Source: Monodelphis domestica
Taxonomy: Eukaryota > Chordata > Mammalia > Didelphimorphia > Didelphidae
Direction: 5' to 3'
NCBI RefSeq assembly: GCF_027887165.1
Contig: NC_077234.1
Location: forward strand, 246,969,658 to 247,033,657
DNA: 64,000 nucleotides
The notes beneath the pieces are model-generated. The model saw nothing but the letters and a program-made list of their open reading frames with translations, ran no database searches and was not told the DNA's origin. Position numbers and translations under genes: made by a program. Below are positions 1 to 11,699 of the stretch, one piece after another (position 1 is the stretch's first letter; the number at the start of each line of letters is the position of its first letter).

Positions 1-95
1 TTCAAAATTTCTCTCTCCCTCCTGCCCTCTTCCCCCACCCACCAGATAGGCAAGCAATATATAGTAAAAATGGGAAATCTTTTTTTGCATTTTTT
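1..95 (-). mobile_element. L1 3' UTR remnant (antisense)
   Basis: A pyrimidine-rich block followed by aggcaagcaatatat matches the reverse complement of the marsupial L1 3' UTR seen better at 39595. Short and diverged. Confidence 0.4.
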
Positions 96-99
96 TGTA

Positions 100-165
100 T
101 CCTGAGTTCTTAGCACATAGTAGATGCTTAATCAATGTTTATTGATTGATTCATTGGAAGGGATA
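100..165 (+). repeat. L2/MIR 3' tail
   Basis: gcacatagtagatgcttaat followed by tgtttattgattgatt is the typical end of L2 and MIR elements. Confidence 0.45.
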
Positions 166-464
166 GCTAATGCCCTAGATAGTAGAGTTAGAGGATCTGA
201 AAAAGATCTTGCTAATCCAGAACATTGACTCTAATAAGGTGAAATCCATTAGGTTTCATTTATACTTGAGTTTTTGAAAATCAATTTTACAGCTATAAGA
301 AGGGAGGCATGGTTAGCTAGGGTGGGAATTGTTTAAGAAGAAAAATAAAAGATCTAGGGGTATTTAGTTATAAGTCAACAGTATGAAGTGGCAGGCAAAA
401 ATACTAATGTGATGTTTGGATATCCTCAGAGAGGCATAGTTTCCAGGAATTAGAAAGTGATAAT

Positions 465-880
465 CTCACTGTACTTTGCCCCAATCAGACCTCATCTGGG
501 CTGTGTTCAGGTCTGTATGCCATGGTTAAAGAATGACTCTAAGTTGGAGAGTGTCCAGAGGAGTGCAGTCAGGATAGTGAAGAGCTTTGAGTCCAAGTCA
601 GATCAGGCATATTAGTTAAAGGGACTGGACGTGCTTATTGTAGAAAATAGAGACTCTGGGAATATAATGTCTGTGCTCGACTATTTGAAAGGATTTTGTT
701 TGACTCTAGAGGGCAGAACCAGGAGCAATTGGAGAAAGTTCAAAAGATGTAAATCTAAGCAAAATGGTAGAAAAAGTTTTTTAGCCATTGGGGGCTATGA
801 AAAACTGAATGGATCACCTCAAGCTAGTGGATTTTCTCCCCTGTTGGTCTTCAGATGGAGACTGAATGACTATTTGTTTC
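465..880 (+). mobile_element. CR1/L3 LINE 3' fragment
   Basis: The phrases ctgtgttcaggtctgt, gagagtgtccagaggag and gtcaggatagtgaagagctt follow the CR1/L3 3' end consensus in order. The open frame from 631 crosses this element and the SINE after it, and has no likeness to a protein. Confidence 0.6.
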
Positions 881-1172
881 ATATAGTTTGTTATTGTTTA
901 GTTCAGTCATTTCTGATTCTTCATGACTCATATTATCTCTGTGACCCCAGTTATGACCAACTTATTCATGACCCAGGTTTTCTTGGCAGAGATACTTTGC
1001 TATTTCCTTCTCCAGCTCATTTTACGGATGAGGAACTGAGGCAAACAGAGTTAAGTGACTTGTCCATGGTCACACAGCTACTAAGTGTGTGAAGTCTGAT
1101 TTGAACTCATGATGATGAGTCTTCCTAATCCCATACCCAGAATTCTATCCATTGTACCACTTAGCTACCCAT
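880..1172 (-). mobile_element. MAR1-like marsupial SINE
   Basis: The reverse complement has the marsupial SINE layout: a gtggtacaatgg tRNA-like head, a gtgtgaccatggacaagtca core, and a tail with ttggcagagatac on the + strand. Nearly full length. Confidence 0.75.
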
Positions 1173-1556
1173 TCACGTCTTCGGTAACCTTGTTGAGAGC
1201 AATTTCCAGGGACTGATGTGTTGGATGCTAGGCTGGAAGAGGTTAAGAGTGAATGGCAATTGAGAAAGTGAAGGCAAAGCAAATACTTTTTTTTTGGTAG
1301 GATTTTGGCATGTGAACTTGTTTGATATTGTGGACAAGACATGAGGCTAATTCCCTAAATGAGTCCACTGACAAGTGTGTTGTCCTGTGTAAATATGTGA
1401 GCTAACTTACAAAAAAGAATGTATTTTCAGTTTTAAGACTCCGTGTGTACTTATTTTAACGTCCCGATATTCTGGGACGCTGATATTAGCAGCAAACAAG
1501 TCGTAGGAGAGAACTATGAGAATGAATTAATGCAAACTCTTTTTTTCCTTCCCAAG

Positions 1557-1714
1557 TTCTGTCGAAGCAGCACGCTTCACAAATACTTGTGAGGAAACGC
1601 CGAGCAAACACTTTCATGGAAGAGACTAAGAAGGGCAATCTAGAACGAGAGTGCATCGAAGAACTATGCAACAAGGAAGAGGCCAGAGAGGTCTTTGAAA
1701 ATGATCCGGAGACG
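1557..1714 (+). CDS. PROS1: PROS1 exon 2: propeptide end and Gla domain
   Basis: The exon completes a split codon, then encodes propeptide residues [11 protein letters not shown] followed by the furin-type site RKRR and the mature N-terminus ANTFMEE (residues 1-37). The propeptide is the gamma-carboxylase docking segment. All eleven glutamates that become Gla in human protein S are kept (6, 7, 14, 16, 19, 20, 25, 26, 29, 32, 36), as is the Cys17/Cys22 loop in ERECIEELC. The module binds calcium and acidic phospholipid membranes. The acceptor is cccaag, the donor gtaaga, and the length of 158 nt equals the human exon. A broken copy of this exon lies at 2493-2586. Confidence 0.97.
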
Positions 1715-2350
1715 GTAAGAGGGTGACCTGGATTGAAATGGTGGAAACACAAGACAGAAAGAAACTGGCAAAAAACAACAACAAAAGCCCTTATTGAAGG
1801 GAATAAGCTCATTTTTCCAGCCGCAGAGGGAAGCCCTAATAAGGGGAACTTGCTAGCCTCACTGGATTCATCTAGCTTTAATAAAGCTCATTAAGGTGGT
1901 CCCTTCTGTGGCAACCAGCCTTACGTTTGTAACACAGAGTACCGGGCTGGGCTGGTGTCAGAGAGGGGCCACTACTAGAGGCTTCTCCTCCCGGACCTGT
2001 TATCCTGCAGGCGTCTAGCGTTTAGAAAGTCATGGAGGAAATGTTAATGATCATATTCCGCTTAAAGGGGCGCCGTGCACTCGCTATTTTTAAAGAGCTT
2101 GTTGGTAAACACGTAAGGGCACCCGATGGCTTCCAATTCTGGATTTCTAGAGTTGTCGATCTCGACGAGATCTCCCCAGAACGGGAAAAGACCACAGAGG
2201 ACCTCTAGTCCAAGCCCTCTTACATTCTTTCCCAAGAAGTCATTGTCAGTGCAAAGTGGGATGGACCCGAAGGAGGCAGGGAAAGAGAGAAGAAAGAGCA
2301 GCAGCCTCAGTGATACATTTCTAAATATATATTTATGTATACATTGTTAA

Positions 2351-2586
2351 TAATACATTTCCAGTGTTACGACTGCACATGTACTGATCTTAATGTCCGG
2401 ATGTTCTTGGACATTGGCATTAGAAGCAAATAAGTTGTAGAAGAAAAATATAACACTAAATGAATGCAAACTTTGTTTCCCTTTCTACTAAGTTTTGTTG
2501 AAGCAGCTTGCTTCACAAATCCTTGTGAGAACACACCGAACAAACCCTTTTATGGACGAAATTAAGAAGGGAACTCTAGAACGAGA
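2351..2586 (+). pseudogene. Partial tandem duplicate of PROS1 exon 2 with its upstream intron
   Basis: This stretch aligns without large gaps to 1418-1650, offset by about 936 bp. It includes roughly 140 bp of intron, an acceptor-like ctactaag, and the first 94 nt of exon 2. By eye, 78 of the 94 exon positions match. In the matching frame it still reads LASQILVRTHRTNPFMDE, but the furin site has become RTHR. The similarity stops in the codon after ERE/ERD, before Cys17, so the second half of the Gla module and the splice donor are absent. The frame stays open by chance to about 2797. It is most simply a dead exon relic; use as an alternative exon is unlikely because no donor is seen at its end. 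Confidence 0.85.
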
Positions 2587-2784
2587 TACGTATTTATATA
2601 TGTTTACAAATACAGATGATTCTTTTAAGCTCTTTTCTCCAGCCCAGTTATTACTCCTCAGTAATAACTCTGAAGAGATGGGAGCAGGGAAAATGGGGAA
2701 GGAAGAAAGAAGGGCAGATTTGGGGGGAGAAGATGAGGGGGAAAACCCATCATTTTCTGATTCTTCCATAATCTGTCAATCTGA

Positions 2785-2935
2785 GATTATAAGATCCTAA
2801 GTCTAGATGGGATCTCAGAGGCCACCTACTTCGACCTCTTCATTTTACAGATGGTGAGGCTAAGGCTCAGGGAAGTTACACAGGTAGGACCTGACCTAAG
2901 GTCCGCGGATTCCAGAGTTCGCATGCTTTCCCTTG
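2785..2935 (-). repeat. MIR-family SINE fragment
   Basis: tcattttacagatggtgagg and the later acacaggtaggac follow the MIR core in antisense. Confidence 0.55.
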
Positions 2936-3089
2936 TGTCGTATTTATGTTTGTGCTCATTTGAAACCTGACCCAAAGAGGAAATGGGGGAGTGAAATAGA
3001 TTGTGCTCAATCCCCTCTTTACACGAGTTGCCAGCAACTTCCTTTCTATCCCTCCTTTAGAAGCAGATAAGAGGACTAGTTCTGAAACG

Positions 3090-3255
3090 GAGTTTATTTT
3101 TTAATTTTAATTTTTTTTTAAACCCTCACCTTCCATCTTGGAATCAATACTGGGCATTGGTTCTAGGGCAGAAGAGTGGTGAGGGCTAGTCAATGGGGGT
3201 CAAGTGACTTGTCCAGGGTCACACAGCTAGGAATTATCTGAGGCCAGAGTTGATG
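3090..3255 (-). mobile_element. tRNA/RTE marsupial SINE, 5'-truncated
   Basis: It starts with a T-rich tail, then aaccctcaccttccatcttg, ggcagaagagtggtgagggc and gtgacttgtccagggtcaca, the antisense marsupial SINE consensus. Confidence 0.7.
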
Positions 3256-3261
3256 AAATGG

Positions 3262-3460
3262 AGTTTAAATTCAGCCTCATCAGCCTTAGATACTTACAAG
3301 CTATGAAGCCTTGGACAAGTCACTTAACCTCTTTTTGCCTGAGTTTCCTCAGTTATAAAATAATGATAATAATAGTACTGTCTAGCAAAGGTCATTTTGA
3401 GGAGCAGATAAGATACTTGTAAAAAGCATTTAGTACACAGTAGGTGCTATAAAATACTTA
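3262..3460 (+). repeat. MIR/THER1 SINE
   Basis: gccttggacaagtcacttaa, gtttcctcagttataaaata and the tail gtacacagtaggtgctataa follow THER1/MIR in sense. Confidence 0.65.
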
Positions 3461-4379
3461 TCCCCTTCCCCCACCCTTCTCTATCCCCCCAACTCCACAC
3501 ACATCCCAACTTTCACTTCTGTTTCTCATGGTTTCCACTTCAACTCTTAGCCCCTCACTAGATTCAAGATGCTCTGATCCTTAATCTGAGGGATGCATGG
3601 ATAGATTTCAGGGCTCTATGAACTGGGATGGGGAAAATTGCTACTTTATTTCTATTAAATTACTTTCCTTCATAATCTTATTTATTTTATGTGTTTTAGA
3701 ACATTATTCTAAGAAGGAATTCACGGACTTAATCACATGGCTAAAGGGATCCATGACCTAAAAAATATTAAGAACCCCTTTCTTAGTCCACCTGCTCAAT
3801 TGCAATTCTTCTTTAGCCTCTTCCGCCCTAAACTTTACCCTAGAGTCCCTGACCCAGACTTCCTAGTTGCAGAAGCCTGCTCTTTCCTCTTACCCTTCTG
3901 GTCTCTCTTCCCCAATACCCCCTGGCTACCAACAATGGTTAGGAAGCAGAGGAGTCCCAGTTTCCATTGCTGGGGCACAGAAGAGCGAGAAGTATGCCTG
4001 GGATGTAACTCAGAAACACTGTCAAATATGGTGGTTATGTTTAATGGAATAACTCTATCCTGCAGGTGCATTTTGGGCCAAATAAGCTTTTGCAGACTAG
4101 CCTGGCAACCCAACTGTATATAACACTTTTTCTAAGGGAAAATGTTTTTATATTTCAAAACCAACTTACAAATAAAAAACATAAATTACTTATACACTGG
4201 GGACTTTATAAAGATAAAATGAAAACAAATGATTATGAATTTTAATGAATGTAGACTTGAATTATTATTATTTAACTTCATTGAACCTAGTTAGTCTGAA
4301 AGATATAGCATATGATACACCAAATGGTCCTTTGATCCTCAATGATAAATGGGCAAATTTTTAAATAAATGGGCAAGAA

Positions 4380-4455
4380 CAAGTGAGATGATATTTGTAA
4401 AGCATTTTGCAAACCTTTAAGTGCTATATAAATGCTATCTATTATTATTCATGCA
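4380..4455 (+). repeat. MIR/THER1 tail
   Basis: gtaaagcattttgcaaacct and aagtgctatataaatgct are typical of the 3' part of the THER1/MIR family. Confidence 0.45.
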
Positions 4456-4702
4456 ATAATTAGAATATTTTTTAACTTAAGAAGGCACAGATATTGAATT
4501 AATTGATCAATATAACTTACCATCAATTTGCATCACTGACCATGGGATGCAGGTTTCTTATTATGATGACATTTATAGTAATATTTTAATGTAAAAGTAT
4601 TAATAATATTCAATATATTTTTGTCCTGTAATTTAAAATGAAAATTGTAACTGTAGTACAATTTAAATTTACTAAGAAATATTTTCTCCTTTTTTTTTCT
4701 AG

Positions 4703-4727
4703 AACTATTTTTATCCGTTATATTTAG
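4703..4727 (+). CDS. PROS1: PROS1 exon 3: aromatic stack joining Gla to the thrombin-sensitive region
   Basis: A 25-nt micro-exon, the same size as in human. It encodes NYFYPLYL (residues 38-45) plus the first base of codon 46. The preceding tract is ttttttttctag and the donor is gtaagt. The short hydrophobic helix packs against the calcium-loaded Gla module in this protein family. Asp38 of human protein S is Asn here and Lys43 is Leu. It is identified by its place, its phase and its fit between exons 2 and 4. Confidence 0.93.
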
Positions 4728-5009
4728 GTAAGTTCCAAAGACCATCATTAAAAATGGGACCTTAGAGATCACCGAATTCAAGCTACCTCCCATTTATGCT
4801 CTCTAATTCTTTGTAATCATCTTGTCACCCAAGAAAGCTGACATCTTCCCATCCTTTGTCTTTGTAAGATAGTTTCATACATTTGGATTTGAATTTCTCG
4901 GTGGCATTTTGTATTTTTTGGTTATGTCTCTTCACAGTGCTTATACCTCCTCATAGTAATTTAGGAATATATTTTTGCTGTATAATATAATATATGATCG
5001 ACCACTAGT

Positions 5010-5700
5010 AATAGGTCTCTTTCACGTAATATGAGATATGAGCCTCTGTGATTGGAAAAGAGATGAGCTGAAGGTGACTATGAAGTTTTCAGTGTTCCAT
5101 GGAAAGATAATGGCGCCTTCAACAGAAATGAGGAAATTTGGGAAGCCAGGCTTAGGGGAGATGATGAGTTTAGTTTGGAACATGGTTGAGATGCAAGAGG
5201 GACATCCAGGTGGAGTTGTCCAGCAGACCAATATGGGACTAGTCTTAAGGAGAGAGATGAGGACTACATTTTGATTTGGAAACCATCCATATAACTGAAT
5301 CCATGGGAACTAATGATATTACTAAGTGAGAGAGTAGAAAGAAGAATGGAAGGCTGAAGAAGGAGAAAAAAGAGCTGTGGGAAATATAAAAACTATGAAA
5401 TGGAAGGTGAACAATGAACCAGTAAAGGGCTGAGAAGGAAAGGTCACACAGGTAGAAGAAGAAGGTGCAGGAATCAGTGGTGTCATGGCGGACGAGGGAC
5501 CAGAGGGCACCTAGGAAGACCAGGGTGGTCGAGTGCCAAAAGCTGTGGAAAATTCAAGAAATGAATCAATGAATGAATACAAGCATTTATGTATGTCAGA
5601 GCACTGTGCCTTAGACCTAGGAATACAATATAAAATTATGCCCTTAAAGAGCTTCCTTATGTCCTAGAAGGAGAAGACAGCTTATAGAAAGAAGTGGTCA
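5010..5700 (-). mobile_element. L2 LINE fragments (antisense)
   Basis: The + strand carries the reverse complement of L2: gcgccttcaacagaaatgag, gggacatccaggtgga, tcttaaggagagagatgagg and tactaagtgagagagtag in the order seen in L2. A second piece from about 5565 is the L2 3' end (gaatgaatacaagcatttat, cactgtgcctta). Confidence 0.6.
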
Positions 5701-7850
5701 TTGTTATAGGAAAAGTTCAGGAAGGTGTGTGAGTTTGGGAACTCAGCTTTGATTTGGAAAATCACAGGGACGGTGAGTGAAGCCATGGGGAGTCCATTGA
5801 TGTGCCCTTTCCAGACTCAATGGAAGATACATTTTAGGTGTTCAGAGAAGCGGTGGAAAATAGAACAGGGGCTGTGAGTGCAGAAAGTGGGAAGGCCTTG
5901 GCTAGCAGGAATGGCCATTGGATGCAGATTTGGGGGGTTGCTTGCTCACTAGCCAATGGCCCCCAGGGATGCTGAGTGGATTAAGGTACCCCCAGCATTC
6001 TGAAGGTTTTCTCCTCTGAAGCAAACAATGCAAGATAATGGCTTGGGTTAGATGGTGAGATGAGCTGAGGAGTGCAGGCTGGAGTCTGGGACAGGCTCCA
6101 TATGATGGGCCCTCTACATTGGTACTAGCCGCCTTCCCTATCCAGACAGCATGGCTTTGGGGTGAGGACTGAGAAAAGATCCTTGATAATCTTTGAGATT
6201 CTGGTTTCAGGACTACAAGGTTCATTGAAATGGGTGACTGCAAGGAAAAAGAATTAGACTAGAATTTTCTTTGAAAGAATTTAGTGGAGGAAGGGAGGAG
6301 AGCTCTCAGCTACTCAGATAACAGTTATTGGGCATGTCAGGGTTGGGCAAACGATTTTTTAAGGAGAGGGGAGGAGACCTGGCCCCACTGATAGGTAGGG
6401 ATGCCATCCTGTGCATTACTTTTTTTTTTTTCATTCATCAAACCTTTAACTGGGTTTCTCTAAGTTCATTAAGTAGTTTTCCTAACGGGGTGGGTCTTTG
6501 CCCTTTAGGAGAAATCTGCCTGCCCCCTCGTATGCTTTATACACAGCAGTCCTTTCCCTGAGCACCTCCTAGTCTTCCTCCCAATTCACACTCCCAAATA
6601 AGGCCTCTCTGACACACAGTGTTCTGAGGTCTCAAATGATCTTTGGCCTTCAAGGTAGGATAACATTTCCTTAATGGACAAAAAATCTTCAGCATTAAAA
6701 ATAAAGCAAAACACTCTCGTGGCTGCCATTTGTCCTGAGAGGTGCATGATGAGTATATGAGGTAGATAAGGTCAATTCTGACTAAAATGTCCAGCTTTGT
6801 ATATTCCAGAGATCATAAAGTGTCTTTCATGTTCCTTACTTTCTATGTTATCCTGACAGAGCCCTTACTGAGCCAGGGATGATTGGATGTTATTTTTTCT
6901 TAAGCTTCTTAAAGTTTCTTTTGAAATTTAAATTGTGGATCCTGGAATGTTGGAAATTAATACCAAACATAGGAAAAACTATCGGTTAAGACTGGAGACC
7001 CATGTGAAGGTATGAGTTTTCAACAGGAAAAAAAAGGCCAGATTAATCAGGAATCTCAGGTTGGGAAGCTTGGAGCTTAAAAAATCAGATTTAGGGTCAC
7101 AAGGGACCTTGGATACCATGTGGCCATAGATCATATTAATAAATGTTTGATGACTGACTGAAAATAAATGACACCTAAAAGAGGAGTGATATGCTATTTT
7201 TAGGGAGAAGAGAAAAATGATAAAGAGGAGGGGGAAAAAAAGCCTTAGTTATTCTGGAGTAGTGAGAAAGTTCAGAGAAGAGAGTTGACCAGTCCTAGGA
7301 CTTTTTAACTAAAGAAAAAAGGGTGCCACATTTTTTTCTTCTAGAGAAAACAGAGTGGTGCTTTGGTCCAGAATACCAACAGTTAGGAGCAATCAATAGG
7401 ACCTAAATCTCATGATAAGAAGCTCCCTTAGTTTATAAATATGGGAAAGGCACTTTGTTCCATGGCAACAAGATTTAGAGGTTACTAGAAATTAGGGGAC
7501 CAAAAATAATCCTGAGTTTAGCGCCAATTTAGCAAGAACAATGAGTTAAATGGGAGGCTACAAAATGAAAAGCTTTATCATTTTCACTCCTTCTCCCCCC
7601 TTGATAAATTACCCAACTGTAGCACAGTGGGGTTCTGGGGTCTACCCAGAAGGGGACTCTCCCTCCTATAACTAGATTTATCTTCAATTTTTGATTTGGG
7701 GCATGGTTCCTGCTTTTTGTCCTAGGCTCCTTTAGTGACTCAATCAGAGATTATCAAGTGGCTACTACACGTCCAGCTTTATACTTCCCATAGGCTCTAG
7801 TTCTACATTTCTAAGTCAATTGGACTTTTCAAAGTGGAGATATAGGCATT
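5700..7850. other. Intron 3 stretch with no recognised element
   Basis: Apart from homopolymer runs I see no gene, no conserved coding frame and no repeat family I can name. The open frames here lack protein-like composition. Confidence 0.5.
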
Positions 7851-8000
7851 TCAAAATCAATACGTCCAAAAATCTGGCCTCAGACACTTCCCAGCTGTGT
7901 GACCCTGGGCAAGTCACTTAACCCCTACTGCCAAGCTCTTACCACTCTTCTGCCTTAGAGCCAGTGCACAGTATTGATTCTAAGGAAGGTGAGGGTTTAA
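7850..8000 (+). mobile_element. tRNA/RTE marsupial SINE, 5'-truncated
   Basis: ctggcctcagacacttccca, gtgtgaccctgggcaagtca and ccactcttctgccttagagc, then an A-rich tail, in sense. Confidence 0.7.
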
Positions 8001-8699
8001 AAAAAATCAATACACAGCAAATAGCAATCATATATTGCATATGCATATTATATATGTACACAATATATGTAAATATATGTAAATTATATCTTTTTAGTTG
8101 GACTTTCAAACTATCAAAGAAATTAGATTTAAAGGGCATAAAAATGAAAATAATACTCATTTATCTGGCATCTTTAGGGATTAAGGTATTTTGTGGTCCC
8201 CTAACCTCCAAAAAGACAGTTTGAATTTAAGGTGCAAACGTTGAAAAAATTTTAGCCATTTCTGATGAAAATGTTCTAAACTTGTGTTTTTAAACAGATA
8301 TTGAAATGTAGTTGAACGTTTTCTTGATAGTTTAGGGTGATCATTAGGAACATAGTAATACGTGATGTCATAATCATGACTTCTGAAGCAATCAGGGGCT
8401 CAACTCTCACACCGATCACTCCCAGCTTATTGATCACCCGTGGATATATCAGGCCATCCTGTTTTGTATCACCCTGGACTGCTTTATAGTCATCCTGTTT
8501 TTCTATTGTCCTCCATCCACAGTGACTACTCAGTTTTTCAGCTATTTGCAGTATTCTGCTTCTTCTTAATTATGTAACAAAGGAGGAACCCTAAATTGTA
8601 AAGAATAACCACACAGTCAAGCTTACGGAATAAATAAACTTAACTTTACACACAATTTCAAGTCAATTGTATTCAAACTGAGGATGGCTCCATTTTCTT

Positions 8700-8915
8700 T
8701 CTTCTTTTTTTTCTAAACCCTCACCTTCCATCTTAAAATCAATACTGTGTATTGGCTCCGAGGCAGAAGAGTGGGAAGGGCTAGGCAAGGGGGGTTAAGC
8801 GACTTACCCAGGGTCACACAGCTGGGAAGTGGCTGAGGCCAAATTTGAACCCAGGACCTCCCATCTCTGGACCTGGCTCTCCATCCATTGAGCCACCCAG
8901 CTGCCCCCCATGTTC
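8700..8915 (-). mobile_element. tRNA/RTE marsupial SINE, near full length
   Basis: T-rich tail, then aaccctcaccttccatctta through to gagccacccagctgcccccc, which is the antisense of the tRNA-derived head. Well conserved. Confidence 0.8.
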
Positions 8916-9198
8916 TTTCTTGTCTGAGGTCTTTTCCCCTTTTGAAGTCAAAGCTATGCTTCAGGCTATAAGTAGTCTGGCTGCAGTAAGTGTGATGTTG
9001 TGCCTAATTAATCCTGCCATCTTTCCGTTTCTCCAAATTCTTCCTTTTTGGAAGGTCGATAGAAATCCCTGGTAAGACTGTCTAATTGCTGAATGCTGCA
9101 AGCTATTAGGGACATACTTTTATGTCTTAGGCATAATCTCCATCATGGGTTCGTGGCTGGGAAGCGTTTAAATTGCAAACAAATTGTTGCTTTTGTAG

Positions 9199-9285
9199 CT
9201 TGCCTCGGCTCCTTCCGAGTGGGATCATTCGTAGCCGCCCGGCAGTCCACCAACGCCTACACAGACCTGAGAAGTTGCGTCAACG
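9199..9285 (+). CDS. PROS1: PROS1 exon 4: thrombin-sensitive region
   Basis: It encodes ACLGSFRVGSFVAARQS, then TNAYTDLRSCVN (residues 46-74), the disulfide loop Cys47-Cys72 that is particular to protein S. In human protein S this loop is cut by thrombin or factor Xa at Arg49, Arg60 and Arg70, which lowers cofactor activity. Here Arg60 (AAR-Q) and Arg70 (LR-S) are kept, but position 49 is Gly; a new Arg sits at position 52. The exon is 87 nt with acceptor ttttgtag and donor gtaagt. The loop, its cysteines and its flanking phases leave no doubt about identity. Confidence 0.97.
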
Positions 9286-9799
9286 GTAAGTGGCTGCAGC
9301 ATTATTTTTACAGCAAGCATTAAGCTCCTCGTTCTGTGCCCGGCGTTAAACGTGATGCATGGAAGCAGAGACACAAACAATTTGTTTAGACAACAGCAAA
9401 TCAGTCTTTACAGAAACGATTAAAAAAATTCCCGTGAACAATACTGCAAAGAGTAAGAAAAACCAACCGAAAGACTCCAGTCCGGCTGAGTTGGTTCGTC
9501 TTTTTCGCCCTGAAGCATTAGGAAACGTCACGCATCCTCGTATTGATCCAAGAAGCGAAGCACTCACAGTTAACTGTTGTTACGATGCTGCCGTACGGAC
9601 AGGATCGAGGCGCAGATGTTCCCGTTTTTCATTTAATTCTGGGAATCGCGCAGCTTTCTTTTTTAAATAGCAGTTTTCATATTAAACTGAACAGCTCTGG
9701 GCGAAGGTTTTCAGCCATTTCTTTCAAAAACCTTCTTCCGTGTAGCTTTATTTTGATGGATTCTATATAAATGATGTAGGAATTACCAAGGACACACGA

Positions 9800-9960
9800 A
9801 GACGTGGTAGGCGTGATCAATGGCATCTTACATACACGTGGCATCAGGAGACTCCAGGTTCAAAGCCCGAGTCTGACAGCTTGTGTGGCCAGTTATTTAT
9901 CCTTTCTTTAGCTCATTTAGTTCATCTGAAAAATTCAGACAATATGCCTCGAATGGTGAT
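9800..9960 (+). repeat. MIR-like SINE fragment
   Basis: actccaggttcaaagcccga and the following ttatttatcctttctttagc resemble MIR in sense. Diverged. Confidence 0.4.
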
Positions 9961-10640
9961 TTAGCAAGAATGTGGCAATGAGGTCATGTATACAGAAGGT
10001 TATATAGATCTACGGACACACAAGACACAGTCGGGCATAACTGAGAGTGAACTGAACTCACAGCCTGAGATTACCCACGACTTTTGACACGTACTAGCTC
10101 GTGCTACCAGGAACAAAACACTTGACCTCTCAGTACCAGAGCAACTCTCTAAAACTCTGAAGCTGCCAGAGTTCCTGGTCCAGTTTATAAGAGAAAATGG
10201 CATCAGCACTTCCCTGGACCAGAGAAATCTGGGATTTATCTTGCAGCGTCTTGAGGCCACTCTTGGGACCAGATCCTATTGGTACGGCACCTTGCAATTC
10301 ATAAGGAGCTTTCCACAAAACAGCATAGTAAGATAAATAATACAAATGCTATTCCTCTTATGAGGTAAATCAATTCACATTGTTACCCGGCTAATAAATA
10401 CCAGAGGCAGGGACCAGGATATTCTGTCTGCGTCTAAAGTATTTTCCTCTACTATGGAGTCTCCATCAAAATGTTTTTTTTTTTAATTCTAGAAAATGGA
10501 GAAAAAGAATATTGCTCCCAAAATACCTTCCACATATTTTTTTCTCAATTTATTAGCAAATATCTTCGATGATTAGAACTCAAAAGGCAGGTCTCTATGA
10601 GGACAGATAATTTTTTTTTAACAGAATCTAATTTAGTAAG
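9961..10640. other. Intron 4 stretch with no recognised element
   Basis: I see no gene and no repeat family I can name with confidence. The minus-strand frames around 10000-10345 have no likeness to a known protein. Confidence 0.45.
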
Positions 10641-10918
10641 CACGGGATAGCTAAAGCCTTTGCATAATTGTTGAATTGTTTCAGACATGCCTGACGATTC
10701 ATCACCCCATTTAAGGTTTTCTTGGTAAAGATATTAGAGTGGTTTGTCATTTATTTCTCCAGTTCATTTTACAGATGAAGAAACTAAAGCAAAAAAGTTA
10801 AGTGACTTGCCCAGGACCACACAGCTAGTAAGTGTATGAGGCCAGATTTAAACTCAGGAAATGAGTCTTCCTGACTTCAGGCCTAACTTTCTATCCACTG
10901 TGCCATCTAGCTGCCTAA
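10640..10918 (-). mobile_element. MAR1-like marsupial SINE
   Basis: gttttcttggtaaagatatt, cattttacagatgaagaaac, gtgacttgcccaggaccaca and ctgtgccatctagctgcc in antisense order. Near full length. Confidence 0.75.
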
Positions 10919-11412
10919 ATTTTAAAAAACAAACAAACAAAAAAACTTTTCTCTTTAGGGCATGAAAAAAAAAGATCATCAAAGTTTAACAATTTCCTGT
11001 TTTCATTGCTTCTGTCATAAATGGGTTCCTCGTGAAGTACACTACAAAAAGCAAGAATAAGCAGATTTATTCAGCTATAAGAATAGACACAGGAACTCTT
11101 TCTTTATTAGTGTAAAAAATCAGTGAAGTCTCATCCCAAGTAACATTGCAAAAGATATAATGCCATTGTATATAGTAGCAGCAGAATATAGAGAATGGGA
11201 TGCTGACTTATGTCTCTCTCTAGATGCTTCCTTTGTTGACTTCACCATAGACGGCTCTCAAGTTTATATCCCTACTCTTAAACTCTTCCCTGAGCCCTAG
11301 TACTATGTTTCCAACTATATGCTGACTATTTACATCTAAATATCCTGGGAGCACTTTAAATTCAACACTACAAAAAACAAATTTGTATTTCCTCTAAAAT
11401 GTGTCCTTCCTT

Positions 11413-11517
11413 TTCCTTCCTTCCTTCCTTCCTTCCTTCCTTCCTTCCTTCCTTCCTTCCTTCCTTCCTTCCTTCCTTCCTTCCTTCCTTCCTTCCTTCC
11501 TTCCTTCCTTCCTTCCT
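11413..11517. repeat. (TTCC)n microsatellite
   Basis: About 26 uninterrupted units of TTCC. It creates repetitive frames on both strands that are not genes. Confidence 0.98.
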
Positions 11518-11699
11518 ATTTCTTTTAATAGGATCAATGTCCTCCCGACTTCCCAGACTTGTGATCTCAGAGTCCTGACTGATTTTTTGCTTTCTTTCAT
11601 CTACATACAGTTGATTGTCAAATCCTGTAGATTCAGACTTCTCAATAAATCTATCAATCATTTTACATTTCTACTCTCAACAATTCCAGATGAGATATA

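Noticed and set aside
631-1092. A 153-residue open frame upstream of exon 2
   Set aside because: It crosses a CR1/L3 3' end and a SINE, so it is not a gene.
1-1556. PROS1 exon 1 or promoter in the window
   Set aside because: No signal-peptide frame ending in phase 1 with a donor, and no CpG-rich start region, is seen upstream of exon 2.
2495-2800. A possible small gene with a Gla-like start
   Set aside because: The likeness is confined to the duplicated half of exon 2; the rest is intron sequence, and Cys17, the carboxylation core and a donor are absent.
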